A stretch of DNA of 64,000 bases from Bradyrhizobium sp. CSS354 (GCF_029051725.1 NZ_JAACFU010000013.1:1-64000); one strand, 5' to 3'; shown: positions 38,861 through 47,463, numbered from the stretch's first letter. The notes: generated by a model not told the origin, from the sequence alone. Numbers and translations: made by a program.

Positions 38861-39025
38861 ATGCGCAATCGCCTCGTCCTGTTCTCCTCCGCCCTGATCG
38901 TCTTCACCGTCGCGGTCTTCCTGTTCGAAGCCCATCTGTTCGAAGCCCATGCCGGCGCGCCGCAACTCGCGCCGGAACATTGCGGCTTCTGGACCACGAT
39001 CGACGCGGGATTGTCCTGCCGCTGA
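38861..39025 (+). CDS. Small membrane-anchored or exported protein (54 aa)
   Basis: The product begins MRNRLVLFSSALIVFTVAVF, a membrane helix or uncleaved signal. A duplicated LFEAH (LFEAHLFEAHAG) follows, then PEHCGFWTTIDAGLSCR with two Cys. The start could also be ATG 38840. No strong ribosome site is visible. Codon use is typical of the genome, so it is probably a real small gene of unknown role. Confidence 0.45.
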   Translation: MRNRLVLFSSALIVFTVAVFLFEAHLFEAHAGAPQLAPEHCGFWTTIDAGLSCR

Positions 39026-39037
39026 GACGCGCAGTCT

Positions 39038-39109
39038 CGTAGCCCGGATGAGCGTAGCGATATCCGGGGCCGCCGGTCCCGCATGTCCCTACGCTCATGC
39101 GGGCTACGA
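39038..39109. repeat. REP-like palindrome
   Basis: CGTAGCCCGGATGAGCGTAG at the left pairs imperfectly with CTACGCTCATGCGGGCTACG at the right, around a GC-rich loop. It is a common intergenic element type in bradyrhizobia. It opens a 450-bp block of repeats with no genes. Confidence 0.8.
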
Positions 39110-39172
39110 CAGTGCGTGTGTGGCGCGCGCGTCCCACATATGACGGACGTGTAAGGCGCACTCTCTCCCAAC

Positions 39173-39337
39173 GTCGTCCCGGCCTAGTGCGCAATTGCGC
39201 ACGGGGGCCGGGACCCATACCGCGTGATCTATCAGTTGCGCGTGGTATCGGTCCCGAACGACCAGTCTTCGCCAAACCTCTCCCTGTGGTTATGGGTCCC
39301 GGCCCCCGTGCGCAATTGCGCACTAGGCCGGGACGAC
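39173..39337. repeat. 165-bp repeat with perfect 47-bp inverted arms
   Basis: Bases 39173-39219 and 39291-39337 are perfect inverted copies (47 of 47) around a 71-bp core. Each arm contains the 16-bp palindrome GTGCGCAATTGCGCAC. The core (ACCGCGTGATCTATCAG, GGTCCCGAACGACCAG) is clearly related to the core of the repeat at 57431-57554, which has quite different arms. Confidence 0.9.
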
Positions 39338-39370
39338 AGCGAGTTCGTGGCACGCGTCCCACATCCGCAC

Positions 39371-39493
39371 TGTCATCGCCCGGCTTGACCGGGCGATCCA
39401 GTACGCCGAGACGGCTGTGATTGATCGAGAAGCCGCGGCGTACTGGATTCCCCGCTCCAGTGCGCAATTGCGCACAAGGCGGGGAATGATAGC
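39371..39493. repeat. Modular intergenic repeat, copy B
   Basis: TCGCCCGGCTTGACCGGGCGA, ATCCAGTACGCCG, GCGGCGTACTGGATTCCCCG and GCGGGGAATGATAGC are the inverse of the copy at 12991-13152. Here the tip of the last stem is GTGCGCAATTGCGCAC, the same palindrome as in the neighbouring 39173-39337 element, rather than the long tip of copy A. Confidence 0.85.
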
Positions 39494-39519
39494 GAGGGTG
39501 GCGCGACGCCCTCGCGCCT

Positions 39520-41160
39520 CTAAAACAAATTCCCCTGATCCACCGGCTTGCCCACGCGCTTTGGCGCTGGCTTGGCCTCTTGCGCCGCCGCCTTGGCCTG
39601 CGACGGCGCGCGCTTTGCCGTCGGTGCTGCACGATCCGCATCCGCGGTCGCACCCACACGGCCATCCGCAAACTCGATCTCCACCCTCGCGCCGGGACCG
39701 ACGCTGTCTGCCGAATGCAGGGGATGGCCGGCCTCGTCGCGGACCAGCGCAAAGCCGCGCGCGAGCACGCCGCGATAGGACAATGCGGAGAGCAGCTTGC
39801 CGCTGTTCTCGACGCGGGCATCGAGCCGCTGCAACAGCGTCACCAGCGCGCGGCCCGCGCGCTCGGCAAGGCGATGCGTGCGCTCGCGCTGGCGATGAAT
39901 CGCGTTGCGCTGCGCCTGCGCATTGGAAAGCTTGGAGGCGCGCAAGCGCACCTCCAGCCCGGCAAAGCGGTCGCGTCGCCGCCGCAGCAGCGACCGCGTG
40001 GACAGTCCGAGCCGCTCGCCGCACACGGTGAGGCGGTGATCGGCCTGCGAGATCTGGCCGTGCAGCACCCGCAGCGTCAGCTTGGCGCTCGCCGCGGTGA
40101 ACCTTCGGAAATGCGCATGCGTGTTGGCCTTGAGGCAGCGGGGCAGGGACGAGCCCGCCGAATCCAGCCGCTGCCGCGGGATCGCCAGCAAATCCCCGGC
40201 GGCCGGCAGCGCGCGCACGGCGGCACGCAGCTCGCTGCGACGGCTCTCCTGGCCGCGTTGCCAGCAGGACCGGGTGCGCCGCCCGAGATCGCCGACCTCG
40301 ACAAAGAGATCGCTGCGCACCGGCACCGCCATCTCGGCCGCCGCCGTCGGCGTCGGCGCGCGCTTGTCGGCGACGAAATCGATCAGCGTGATGTCGGTCT
40401 CATGCCCCACGGCCGAGATCAGCGGGATCATGCTCTCGGCCGCGGCGCGAACCACGATCTCCTCGTTGAACGACCAGAGGTCCTCCAGCGAGCCGCCGCC
40501 GCGCGCGACGATCAGCACGTCCGGGCGCGGAATCTTCCCGCCCTCCGGCAGCGCGTTGAAGCCACGGATCGCGGCCGCGACCTGCTCGGCCGAGCCTTCG
40601 CCCTGAACTTTCACCGGCCACACCAGCACGTGGCGGGGAAAGCGGTCCTCCAGCCGATGAAGGATGTCGCGGATCACGGCGCCGGTCGGCGAGGTCACCA
40701 CGCCGATCACCTCCGGCAGCCACGGCAGAAGCTGCTTGCGCGCTTCGTCGAACAGGCCTTCGGCGGCGAGCTTCCTCTTGCGCTCCTCCATCAGCGCCAT
40801 CAGCGCGCCGATGCCGGCCGGCTCCAGCGCCTCGATCACGATCTGGTATTTCGAGGAGCCCGGATAGGTCGTGAGCTTGCCGGTGGCGATGACCTCAAGC
40901 CCCTCCTGGGGCTTGAAGCGCATCCGGCCGTGCACGCCCTTCCAGATCACCGCCTCGATCTTGGCGCTCTCGTCCTTGAGCGCGAAATAGCAATGGCCGG
41001 AGGAATGCGCCCCGCGGAAGCCGGAGATCTCGCCGCGGACCCGGACATGGCCATAGGTGTCCTCGACCGTCCGCTTCAGAGACTGCGAGAGCTCGGAAAC
41101 GGTGAATTCGGGAGTGTTGAGCAGGGGTTCCGCAGACGGCATCGGCAAACGATTCGGCAT
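39520..41160 (-). CDS. xseA: Exodeoxyribonuclease VII large subunit XseA
   Basis: The 546-residue protein is the catalytic subunit of exonuclease VII, which degrades single-stranded DNA from both ends. An N-terminal OB fold (TVSELSQSLKRTVE, VRVRGEISGFRG, GHCYFALKDE) precedes the nuclease domain (GVVTSPTGAVIRDI, IARGGGSLEDLWSFN, SAVGHETDITLIDFVADKRAPTP). Coiled helices follow. It is longer than the roughly 450 residues usual in enterobacteria because of an Ala/Pro/Lys-rich C-terminal tail. ATG 41160 is used; ATG 41142 is close. The small subunit gene is not in the window. Confidence 0.93.
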   Translation of the reverse strand: MPNRLPMPSAEPLLNTPEFTVSELSQSLKRTVEDTYGHVRVRGEISGFRGAHSSGHCYFALKDESAKIEAVIWKGVHGRMRFKPQEGLEVIATGKLTTYPGSSKYQIVIEALEPAGIGALMALMEERKRKLAAEGLFDEARKQLLPWLPEVIGVVTSPTGAVIRDILHRLEDRFPRHVLVWPVKVQGEGSAEQVAAAIRGFNALPEGGKIPRPDVLIVARGGGSLEDLWSFNEEIVVRAAAESMIPLISAVGHETDITLIDFVADKRAPTPTAAAEMAVPVRSDLFVEVGDLGRRTRSCWQRGQESRRSELRAAVRALPAAGDLLAIPRQRLDSAGSSLPRCLKANTHAHFRRFTAASAKLTLRVLHGQISQADHRLTVCGERLGLSTRSLLRRRRDRFAGLEVRLRASKLSNAQAQRNAIHRQRERTHRLAERAGRALVTLLQRLDARVENSGKLLSALSYRGVLARGFALVRDEAGHPLHSADSVGPGARVEIEFADGRVGATADADRAAPTAKRAPSQAKAAAQEAKPAPKRVGKPVDQGNLF

Positions 41161-41223
41161 GTTGGGATCAGACCCGACGTTAAGGATTTTTGCAGCGCGG
41201 CGCCAATCCGGGGATTGATCAAG

Positions 41224-41250
41224 AGAGTACTCTGTATTATAGAGTTCTCT
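41224..41250. promoter_or_regulatory. Twin dyad operator candidate
   Basis: AGAGTACTCT (41224-41233) and AGAGTTCTCT (41241-41250) are two near-identical palindromes exactly 17 bases apart in an AT-rich gap between divergent genes. TATTAT between them could be a -10 box. Such paired dyads usually bind a dimeric TetR- or MarR-type repressor. The regulator is unknown. Confidence 0.5.
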
Positions 41251-41278
41251 ATATTTTATCGGTCTGAGAGGTGTGGTC

Positions 41279-42388
41279 ATGGCAATTCGACTGCTGCGCG
41301 GCGTTTTGAACGGGCTGAAATGGGCCTTGTGCGCGGTCGGCGGCGTGGCGCTGATCCTGGCCGCCATGATCGCAACGCCGCTGGAGCGACCACCGGAGAT
41401 GCGATCGGTCTCCGACTCCGCCAAGGGCATCGATTGGTCCACGCTGCCTCCGCTCGAGCGCTTCCAGGCCCGCGACGGCACCTGGATCGGCTTCCGCCAC
41501 TACGCTGCCAAAGCGTTTTCAAGCGAAGTGGAAGCCGGTTCGCGTGAAGAAAACGCGTCAAAACAAGAATCCGGAGCCCCGTTCCGATCCCATCGGAACG
41601 GAAATGGCTCCGGCCCCGCCACGGGTCGCGGCGCGGTCTTCATCCACGGCTCGTCCGGCTCCAGCGGCACCGTCAATCATGCCCTGACCCATGCCATCGC
41701 CTCGCGCGGGGTGGAGACCTGGGCGCTCGACATCCGCGGCCATGGCGGCTCCGGCACGCGCGGCGATATCGGCTATGTCGGCCAGCTCGAAGACGACCTC
41801 GTCGACTTCGTCGCTCAAATCCGCAAGACCGCCCCGGAGCTGCCGCTCACCTTGATCGGCCATTCCGCAGGCGCCGGCTTCTCGCTGCGCGTCGCCGCGA
41901 CACCGATCATGCAGGACATGTTCGTGCGCACCGTGCTGCTCGCGCCCTATCTCGGCTATGACGCGCCGACCAACAAGCCGCATGCCGGCGGCTGGGCCAA
42001 TGTCGACCTGCCGCGCTTCTTCGCGCTCGCCACGCTGCGCAAGCTCGGCATCGACTGCTGCTCGCAGCTTCCGGTGCTCGCGCTCGCCGTGCCCGCGACT
42101 TCGGCAAAGTACCTCGTCGCCACCTATTCCGACCGCCTGACGCGCAATTTCGCGACGCGCGGCTATCGCATCGATCTTCCGGCGACGACACGCCCCGTCA
42201 CGATCTTCGGCGGCGCCGAGGACGAGATGATGATCTCGGACAAGTACGCGGAGACCGTGCAGGCCATCAAACCGTCGGTCGACGTCAAGGTCATCGACGG
42301 CATCAACCACATGGGCATCGTCACCAACCCGAAGGCGATCTCGGTCATCGCCGACGACGTGGCCACGCGCGGGGCAGGGCAGTCATGA
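41279..42388 (+). CDS. Membrane-anchored alpha/beta-hydrolase with in-frame repeat insertion
   Basis: The 369-residue protein has an N-terminal membrane helix (about residues 14-33) and a lysophospholipase-like alpha/beta-hydrolase domain: FIHGSSGSSG, ALDIRGHGGSGTRG, nucleophile LIGHSAGAGFSL, a late Asp in GGAEDEMM and His in GINHMGIV. Between the first strands about 35 residues (AKAFSSEVEAGSREENASKQ...) are encoded by a dispersed repeat element. The triad is intact, so the enzyme may still work with an extra loop. ATG 41279 has GAGAGG eight bases before it. Substrate unknown. Confidence 0.85.
   Translation: MAIRLLRGVLNGLKWALCAVGGVALILAAMIATPLERPPEMRSVSDSAKGIDWSTLPPLERFQARDGTWIGFRHYAAKAFSSEVEAGSREENASKQESGAPFRSHRNGNGSGPATGRGAVFIHGSSGSSGTVNHALTHAIASRGVETWALDIRGHGGSGTRGDIGYVGQLEDDLVDFVAQIRKTAPELPLTLIGHSAGAGFSLRVAATPIMQDMFVRTVLLAPYLGYDAPTNKPHAGGWANVDLPRFFALATLRKLGIDCCSQLPVLALAVPATSAKYLVATYSDRLTRNFATRGYRIDLPATTRPVTIFGGAEDEMMISDKYAETVQAIKPSVDVKVIDGINHMGIVTNPKAISVIADDVATRGAGQS
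41509..41611. repeat. Dispersed palindromic element inserted in a coding sequence
   Basis: The left part carries GCGTTTTC and GAAAACGC as inverted ends (41513-41520, 41549-41556). The right part is a hairpin between GGAGCC and GGCTCC, enclosing CGTTCCGAT with ATCGGAACG. This is normally an intergenic element in bradyrhizobia; here it is read through in frame without a stop. Confidence 0.75.
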
Positions 42389-42452
42389 TCGCCCCGTTGA
42401 TGACAGGGTAACCGCATATGAGAGCAAACGATGGAGCGGCATCGGCGGTAGG

Positions 42453-42627
42453 CTCCCTCCCCCGCTGGCGGGGGAGGGCTGGGGAGAGGGCTGTCGCCGC
42501 GATGGGATCGTCGAGAATTGCGGAAAAAATCCCCAAGTGGAGAGAGCCCTCACCCGCCGCGCGCGGGACGATGCTGGCGCATCGCCCGGGTCGCGTCGGC
42601 CTCTCCCGCAAGCGGGAGATGCGGGAG
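42453..42627. repeat. Intergenic repeat with two GC-rich hairpins
   Basis: CTCCCTCCCCCGC and GCGGGGGAGGG form a hairpin at the left, and CTCTCCCGC with GCGGGAGA forms one at the right. GGAGAGGGCTGTC and GAGAGCCCTCACCC face each other between them. This fills most of the gap between the hydrolase and the next membrane-protein gene. Confidence 0.7.
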
Positions 42628-42723
42628 CAAGCCGCCTAGTCCGCCTGACGTCTCGAAGGACGAGGCGCTTGCTCAGCTGTCACTGAGCGTCATACGAGAT
42701 AGCCAGGGACAGAAAGGGACGAC

Positions 42724-43278
42724 ATGATCGACAGCAAGGAAGCCTCCGCGGCGCTGGCCGATATCGACGACATCGTCCAGCGCGTGAAGCAATCGCAGCT
42801 CTATGAGCTGGCGAGCCACGCCGCCGTCTGGTGGGGCGTCCTGGTGTTTGCGGCCAACCTCGTGACCTGGCTTTGGCCGGTCTATGCGGTCTACGCCTGG
42901 GTTGCTGCGGACGCGTTGGGCGCCGGCGGTCTGGTGGCGCTGCGCATCTTCAATCCGCCGCATCACTCCCATGGCGTCGGCTTCAATGTCAGACTGCTTC
43001 TGGTGTTCGCGCTGTTCTTCGCCTTCGGTTATCTCTGCACCAATTTGCTCGGTCATTTCGGTGCGCGCCAGCTCGGCACGTTCTGGCCGCTCTACTTCAT
43101 GCTGTTCTATTCGCTGGCGGGTCTCTGGTTCGGCTATGCCTTCATCGCGATCGGTCTCGGCATCTCCGCGCTGACGCTGATCGGCTACTTCTACATCGGC
43201 CAGGCGTTTCCGCTCTGGATGGCCTTCGTCAACGGCGGAGGCCTGATCCTCGGCGGCCTCTGGATGCGGCGGATCTGA
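42724..43278 (+). CDS. Integral membrane protein coupled to a winged-helix regulator
   Basis: The 184-residue protein has a soluble helical N terminus (DSKEASAALADIDDIVQRV) and about five membrane helices (HAAVWWGVLVFAANLV, LLLVFALFFAFGYL, LYFMLFYSLAGLW, AIGLGISALTLIGYF, near-terminal GGGLILGG). It has no transport or enzyme motif. Its TGA overlaps the ATG of the regulator gene, so both are made together. It could be a sensor that holds or signals to the regulator; this is an inference. Confidence 0.72.
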   Translation: MIDSKEASAALADIDDIVQRVKQSQLYELASHAAVWWGVLVFAANLVTWLWPVYAVYAWVAADALGAGGLVALRIFNPPHHSHGVGFNVRLLLVFALFFAFGYLCTNLLGHFGARQLGTFWPLYFMLFYSLAGLWFGYAFIAIGLGISALTLIGYFYIGQAFPLWMAFVNGGGLILGGLWMRRI

Positions 43279-43571
43279 TGGCCGAGCTCGACGACATCAT
43301 CCACCAGCCGCTGCGGCTGAAGATCATGGCGGCGCTGAACGCGCTGCCGGCCACCGCAGGATTGGAGTTTTCCCGGCTGAAAAAGCTCACCGGCGCGACC
43401 GACGGCAATCTCGGCGCGCATATCGAGACACTGGCCAAGGCGGGTTACGTTTCGGTGGAGAAGGCGTTCGTCGGCAAGAAGCCGCAGACCACGGTCACCG
43501 CGACCGCAGCGGGCCGCGTCGCCTTCGCGCGGCATGTGGCGATGTTGCAGGAGATCATTGGGCCAAGCTGA
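43278..43571 (+). CDS. Winged-helix transcriptional regulator
   Basis: The 97-residue protein is a stand-alone winged helix: HQPLRLKIMAALNALP, then LEFSRLKKLTGATDGNLGAHIE (helix-turn-helix), and the wing GYVSVEKAFVGKKPQTTVTAT. It resembles the PF13601 class related to MarR/ArsR regulators. It starts within the stop of the membrane protein gene. Targets are unknown; its own operon is the simplest guess. Confidence 0.85.
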   Translation: MAELDDIIHQPLRLKIMAALNALPATAGLEFSRLKKLTGATDGNLGAHIETLAKAGYVSVEKAFVGKKPQTTVTATAAGRVAFARHVAMLQEIIGPS

Positions 43572-43797
43572 GGTTACACTTGAAGCCCAGAACGGTCCCT
43601 GGATTATCACAGACACCAAACAAGAGTTTCTGCCGCATTGAAGATAGCCGAAAGCGCCGCTTGCTATGAGATGTCCTGCATTCTCACAATGCTTTCAGAA
43701 TGACGGCTCTTTCGCACCATCGAACCATTCGTCTATGTTCCGGAGTGGGACAGACACCTTGCCTTTCTAGATGGTGAGAAACGAACGCGGACCGACT

Positions 43798-46700
43798 ATG
43801 AACTTAACAGATCTACCTGATTATCCGACGCTGCGCCAAGTGCAGCAGGCGCTCTGGGGCGCAAAGGAGGTGAGAGGCGCAGCCATCATGGTCGGCGCCG
43901 GCTTCAGCAGGTTTGCACGGCTCGCATCGCAGGATGGCCGCATGCCCCCTCTCTGGAGCGACTTCGAGGTGGAGATGCGTAAGCGTCTTCATGGCGAAAG
44001 CCTGCCGAATGATCCGCTCAAGCTGGCTGAGCAATACAGCACCGCACTGGGCCGGCATGCGCTGGATACGCTCATCCGCGATCTCGTATCTGACCATCAG
44101 TGGACGCCCGGCGATATGCATTCCCGACTGATGGGGTTGCCCTGGGCTGATGTCCTCACGACGAACTGGGATACGCTTCTTGAGCGCACGCCGATCGACG
44201 AACCTGATCGCACTTATGAGGTCGTGCGGGTGCTTTCCGACATTGCCCGGACGCGGGCTCCACGGATTGTTAAACTCCACGGCAGCCTGCCATCTCATGA
44301 ACCGTTTATCTTCACAGCAGAGGATTTCCGGACCTACCCACAGCGCTTTGCTCCCTTCGTCAATCTGGCACAGCAGGTTCTGCTCGAAAACGAATTATGC
44401 CTAATCGGCTTCTCCGGCGACGATCCGAATTTTCTGCAATGGTCGGGATGGGTCCGGGATCAACTGGGTGCTTCGGCCCGAAAAATCCGGCTGGTCGGGG
44501 TTTTGAATCTATCGCCTTCACGGCGTCAGGTACTCGAACACTACAATATCTCGCCGATCGATCTGGCCCCGTTGGTCGAACACTGCGAGAGGGATGAAAA
44601 GCATTCCCGCGCGATGACGATCTTCATCGATAGCCTGTGGGAGGCCAAGCCGCAGCCGAGCCATGTATGGACGCGCCATGAGGGACATAAGGGAGCGGAC
44701 AAGGAGCCGCCGCTTCCTGATCCTGATGCATTCTGTCTCGCCGTCGGCCAGCGGTGGCGGGAAGACCGGGAGCGGTATCCCGGCTGGCTGGTTGCGCCGC
44801 CTTACGAGCGGAAAAGGCTCGAATATGATACCCACTCATTCTTCCCGGAATTATGGGGAAGCCTGCGCAAGGCCAATGCCGATACGCGCGCAATGGTCGT
44901 TTACGAGCTGATCTGGCGCCATGAAACGGCGCTCAGGCCTATTCCGCCTGACGCCGTCGAGCTTGCAGAGGAGGCGCTGCAACAGAATACTGGCCTTACG
45001 GCTGCGCAGCGGGACGCACTTCAGATTGCACTGCTGCGCGCAGCACGGCGCCGCCGCGATTGGACAGCGTTTGAAGAACTTGCCGCAGCCATGGAAAAAT
45101 CATCCCGGATGGAAGAAGGACTCGCCTACGAGCGCGCGCTCCGCTGCCGTGATGAGCTAGATTTTGCCGGCCTTGCTGCGGCGGTCGGCGCGGTTGCGGG
45201 CAACGATCCGGCGTGGGGTATTCGGAGGGCCGCGCTGCTGTGCGAACTTTGCCAGGACGGCAAAGCTGCGCAGACAATCTTTGACGCCTGGAAGAACATA
45301 AAGGAACGCCGAGCTCAGGATCGCCGGTCCATCTGGCTCTTGTCGCGCGAAGCCTGGGCGGCATGGCTCATGAAGCGTGTGCATTTCACGATGCGCGACA
45401 ATCCGGAATTCAAGAAGGTGCGCGACGATGAGTATGAGCGCTGGCCGGTCAAATACAAAGCGGCAAACTGCGACCCATGGGATGAAACGACCTATTTCGA
45501 TCATGAGATAGGCGAAGAGTTCGATCGCCGGCTCAAGGAAGCTGAAACAATACAGCTTCGTTTTGATGCGGGTACATACCGGGACCAGTCGAAGACCATC
45601 CGCTTCGTTGCAGGAAGCGCACCATCCTTCTATGAAATCTTTGCCCTTGCGGATCACGTCGGACTATCATCATCGATCGATCACTTCGATGTTCTGGGGA
45701 CACGCTTTGTCAGAAGCCTGGAAGTCGCCCGCATAACATCCGATGTTACAATTTGGGCAGCCGTGCTCAGGCTGCCCAATGGCTCAGATGGGTTTATCGA
45801 CCGGTACTTCAGCCGGGTAAAAGTAGCGCAGATGCCAAGCGAGGTGGTGAAAGCCATTATCGACCGGCTGAAGCAGGCGGTCGATTACGGACGTACGCAG
45901 TTCGCCGTGCATAACTGGATCAGCCGGACGGTGAAGTATACAGAGCTTTTGTCGCGGCTGGTCGTTCGTCTGTCGCCGAATGAAGCGGCCAAGATGTTTG
46001 GATGGGCAATGAGCCTGTCGAACGACAAGGAATGGGAACACTGGTGGCTGTTCGAGCCCCTCACTAACCTCTTGACCCGTTCGCTGGAAGCGGTGCCGCC
46101 GTCGATGCGAAGCGCGCTGACACTGTCAGCAATCCAGCTGAGACTTCCCAAGGACACCTCGCGGGAAGGCATCGAGCACCACTGGCCCGAGCTGGCCTTT
46201 TCTTTCGATAGAAATGATTATTCTTCACGCGACTCAAGCTATGCATGGGTCAACGCCGTTGCATCGTTGATAGAGACATGTCGGTCCTATTCAGATTTGA
46301 ACCGAACACGCGCTATCTGGCGTCTGGTTGCGATGCACGACGCCGGCGTTCTCACTGATGCTGAAAAAGCCAGCTTTGGAGCGGCGCTGTGGTCCCAACG
46401 GGATGGAGACGAGGGACTTCCGTCTCATGCCAATCTTTATGGTCAGGTTTTCCTGCGGCTTCCAGAACCCGAGACCGGCCTCAGCCGGAAGGCCTTTGAT
46501 CACAGTATTGTACACGATCTAGTTGCGGGAAAGCTGGACGAATTCCGGCTGAATTCTCTAGCTGCCAGCGCACGCGACCTTGAAGGTAATCTTGTCCCGG
46601 CGCCTTTGACGCTCGCAGATGCAAAAGCGGTTCTGGAGAAGTGTCTGGAATGGAAACCCAAAGCACGCGAATTCCCGGATCCGTTTCTTCTGAGCAAACA

Positions 46701-47364
46701 GCAGGAAATAGAGAACAGCATCGGCCCGTGTTTGGCGAACGCGGTTCTGCCACTTCTGAGCGCGGACGATATTGAGGCGGATGGGATCCAAAAATGGTCC
46801 GATGCTCTGCGCAAGGGCCCGGTTGAATCGCTGGTCCAGACGGCGGCCCAGTTCATACGCATATTTCCGGAACGGGAGCCTCTAGGCATTTCTTCGATCC
46901 GGCGCGCGCTGGCGGGCCGTACCGATATTGCGATCAACGGCGCGGTCGTAGCGATCAATCATCTGGTTAAACTGCGCAGCAGCGCGCCCGCATCCTTTCC
47001 GCACGTGCTCGCGTCGGATGTCGTTTCCCTATGCGTCAACCGCCGCGAACCAGGGCTGCTGATGGTGCTTGGGTGCGCGCGGCGTCTGCTGGTCGCGGGT
47101 TTGATAGCTCCGGGCGAAGAGGCGCGCCTTGTCGAAGCATTGGAGTTGCTCTCTATCGAAACCAACTATGAGAATTGGGATCCGCGTGATCTTCCTTCGC
47201 GATCTCTAAGCTTAGTGCGGCGCGAATGTGTTCGCCTGGCAGATCAGCTGAAGAAAGCCGGTACGTCTGGAGACGCTATCGACAATTGGCTTGCTGTCTA
47301 TCCGGATGATCCTGTGCCAGAGGTCCGGTTCGCTCTGGAGGGTAGGCCTGAATGGGCTGACTAA
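43798..47364 (+). CDS. SIR2-domain protein with long helical C terminus, candidate anti-phage NADase
   Basis: The 1188-residue protein starts with a SIR2-type NAD-binding domain: GAGFSR (residues 33-38), TTNWDTLLER (Asn123, Asp125), KLHGS with the presumed catalytic His161, and GFSGDDPNFLQW (about 204-215). Roughly 900 helical residues follow without a known motif. These look TPR- or HEAT-like, with repeated Ala/Leu/Arg helices. This layout matches defence-associated sirtuins such as DSR1/DSR2, which deplete NAD+ during phage infection; the assignment here is inferred. Codon use is less GC-rich than in flanking genes, suggesting transfer. ATG 43771 is an alternative start. No dedicated partner gene is co-directional. 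Confidence 0.8.
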   Translation: MNLTDLPDYPTLRQVQQALWGAKEVRGAAIMVGAGFSRFARLASQDGRMPPLWSDFEVEMRKRLHGESLPNDPLKLAEQYSTALGRHALDTLIRDLVSDHQWTPGDMHSRLMGLPWADVLTTNWDTLLERTPIDEPDRTYEVVRVLSDIARTRAPRIVKLHGSLPSHEPFIFTAEDFRTYPQRFAPFVNLAQQVLLENELCLIGFSGDDPNFLQWSGWVRDQLGASARKIRLVGVLNLSPSRRQVLEHYNISPIDLAPLVEHCERDEKHSRAMTIFIDSLWEAKPQPSHVWTRHEGHKGADKEPPLPDPDAFCLAVGQRWREDRERYPGWLVAPPYERKRLEYDTHSFFPELWGSLRKANADTRAMVVYELIWRHETALRPIPPDAVELAEEALQQNTGLTAAQRDALQIALLRAARRRRDWTAFEELAAAMEKSSRMEEGLAYERALRCRDELDFAGLAAAVGAVAGNDPAWGIRRAALLCELCQDGKAAQTIFDAWKNIKERRAQDRRSIWLLSREAWAAWLMKRVHFTMRDNPEFKKVRDDEYERWPVKYKAANCDPWDETTYFDHEIGEEFDRRLKEAETIQLRFDAGTYRDQSKTIRFVAGSAPSFYEIFALADHVGLSSSIDHFDVLGTRFVRSLEVARITSDVTIWAAVLRLPNGSDGFIDRYFSRVKVAQMPSEVVKAIIDRLKQAVDYGRTQFAVHNWISRTVKYTELLSRLVVRLSPNEAAKMFGWAMSLSNDKEWEHWWLFEPLTNLLTRSLEAVPPSMRSALTLSAIQLRLPKDTSREGIEHHWPELAFSFDRNDYSSRDSSYAWVNAVASLIETCRSYSDLNRTRAIWRLVAMHDAGVLTDAEKASFGAALWSQRDGDEGLPSHANLYGQVFLRLPEPETGLSRKAFDHSIVHDLVAGKLDEFRLNSLAASARDLEGNLVPAPLTLADAKAVLEKCLEWKPKAREFPDPFLLSKQQEIENSIGPCLANAVLPLLSADDIEADGIQKWSDALRKGPVESLVQTAAQFIRIFPEREPLGISSIRRALAGRTDIAINGAVVAINHLVKLRSSAPASFPHVLASDVVSLCVNRREPGLLMVLGCARRLLVAGLIAPGEEARLVEALELLSIETNYENWDPRDLPSRSLSLVRRECVRLADQLKKAGTSGDAIDNWLAVYPDDPVPEVRFALEGRPEWAD

Positions 47365-47376
47365 GTTATCAACTGC

Positions 47377-47453
47377 GGAATTACGGTGACAGTGCACTAA
47401 ACGGGAGCAACTAATGCTTAGACTTTGGGGATTTAGTGTACTGTCGTAATTCC
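47377..47453. repeat. Long inverted repeat between SIR2 and HEPN-like genes
   Basis: GGAATTACGGTGACAGTGCA plus CTAAA (47377-47401) faces TTTAGTGTACTGTCGTAATT plus CC (47432-47453). They pair over about 22 bases with one substitution and a three-base bulge, around a 30-base loop. It lies 13 bases after the SIR2 stop and 11 before the convergent stop. It could be a shared terminator or the remnant end of a mobile element. Confidence 0.75.
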
Positions 47454-47463
47454 AATGCGGCGT

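Noticed and set aside
39188..39474. Three copies of GTGCGCAATTGCGCAC considered as a CRISPR-like array
   Set aside because: Spacings are unequal and each copy is part of a larger inverted structure, so it is not an array of direct repeats with spacers.
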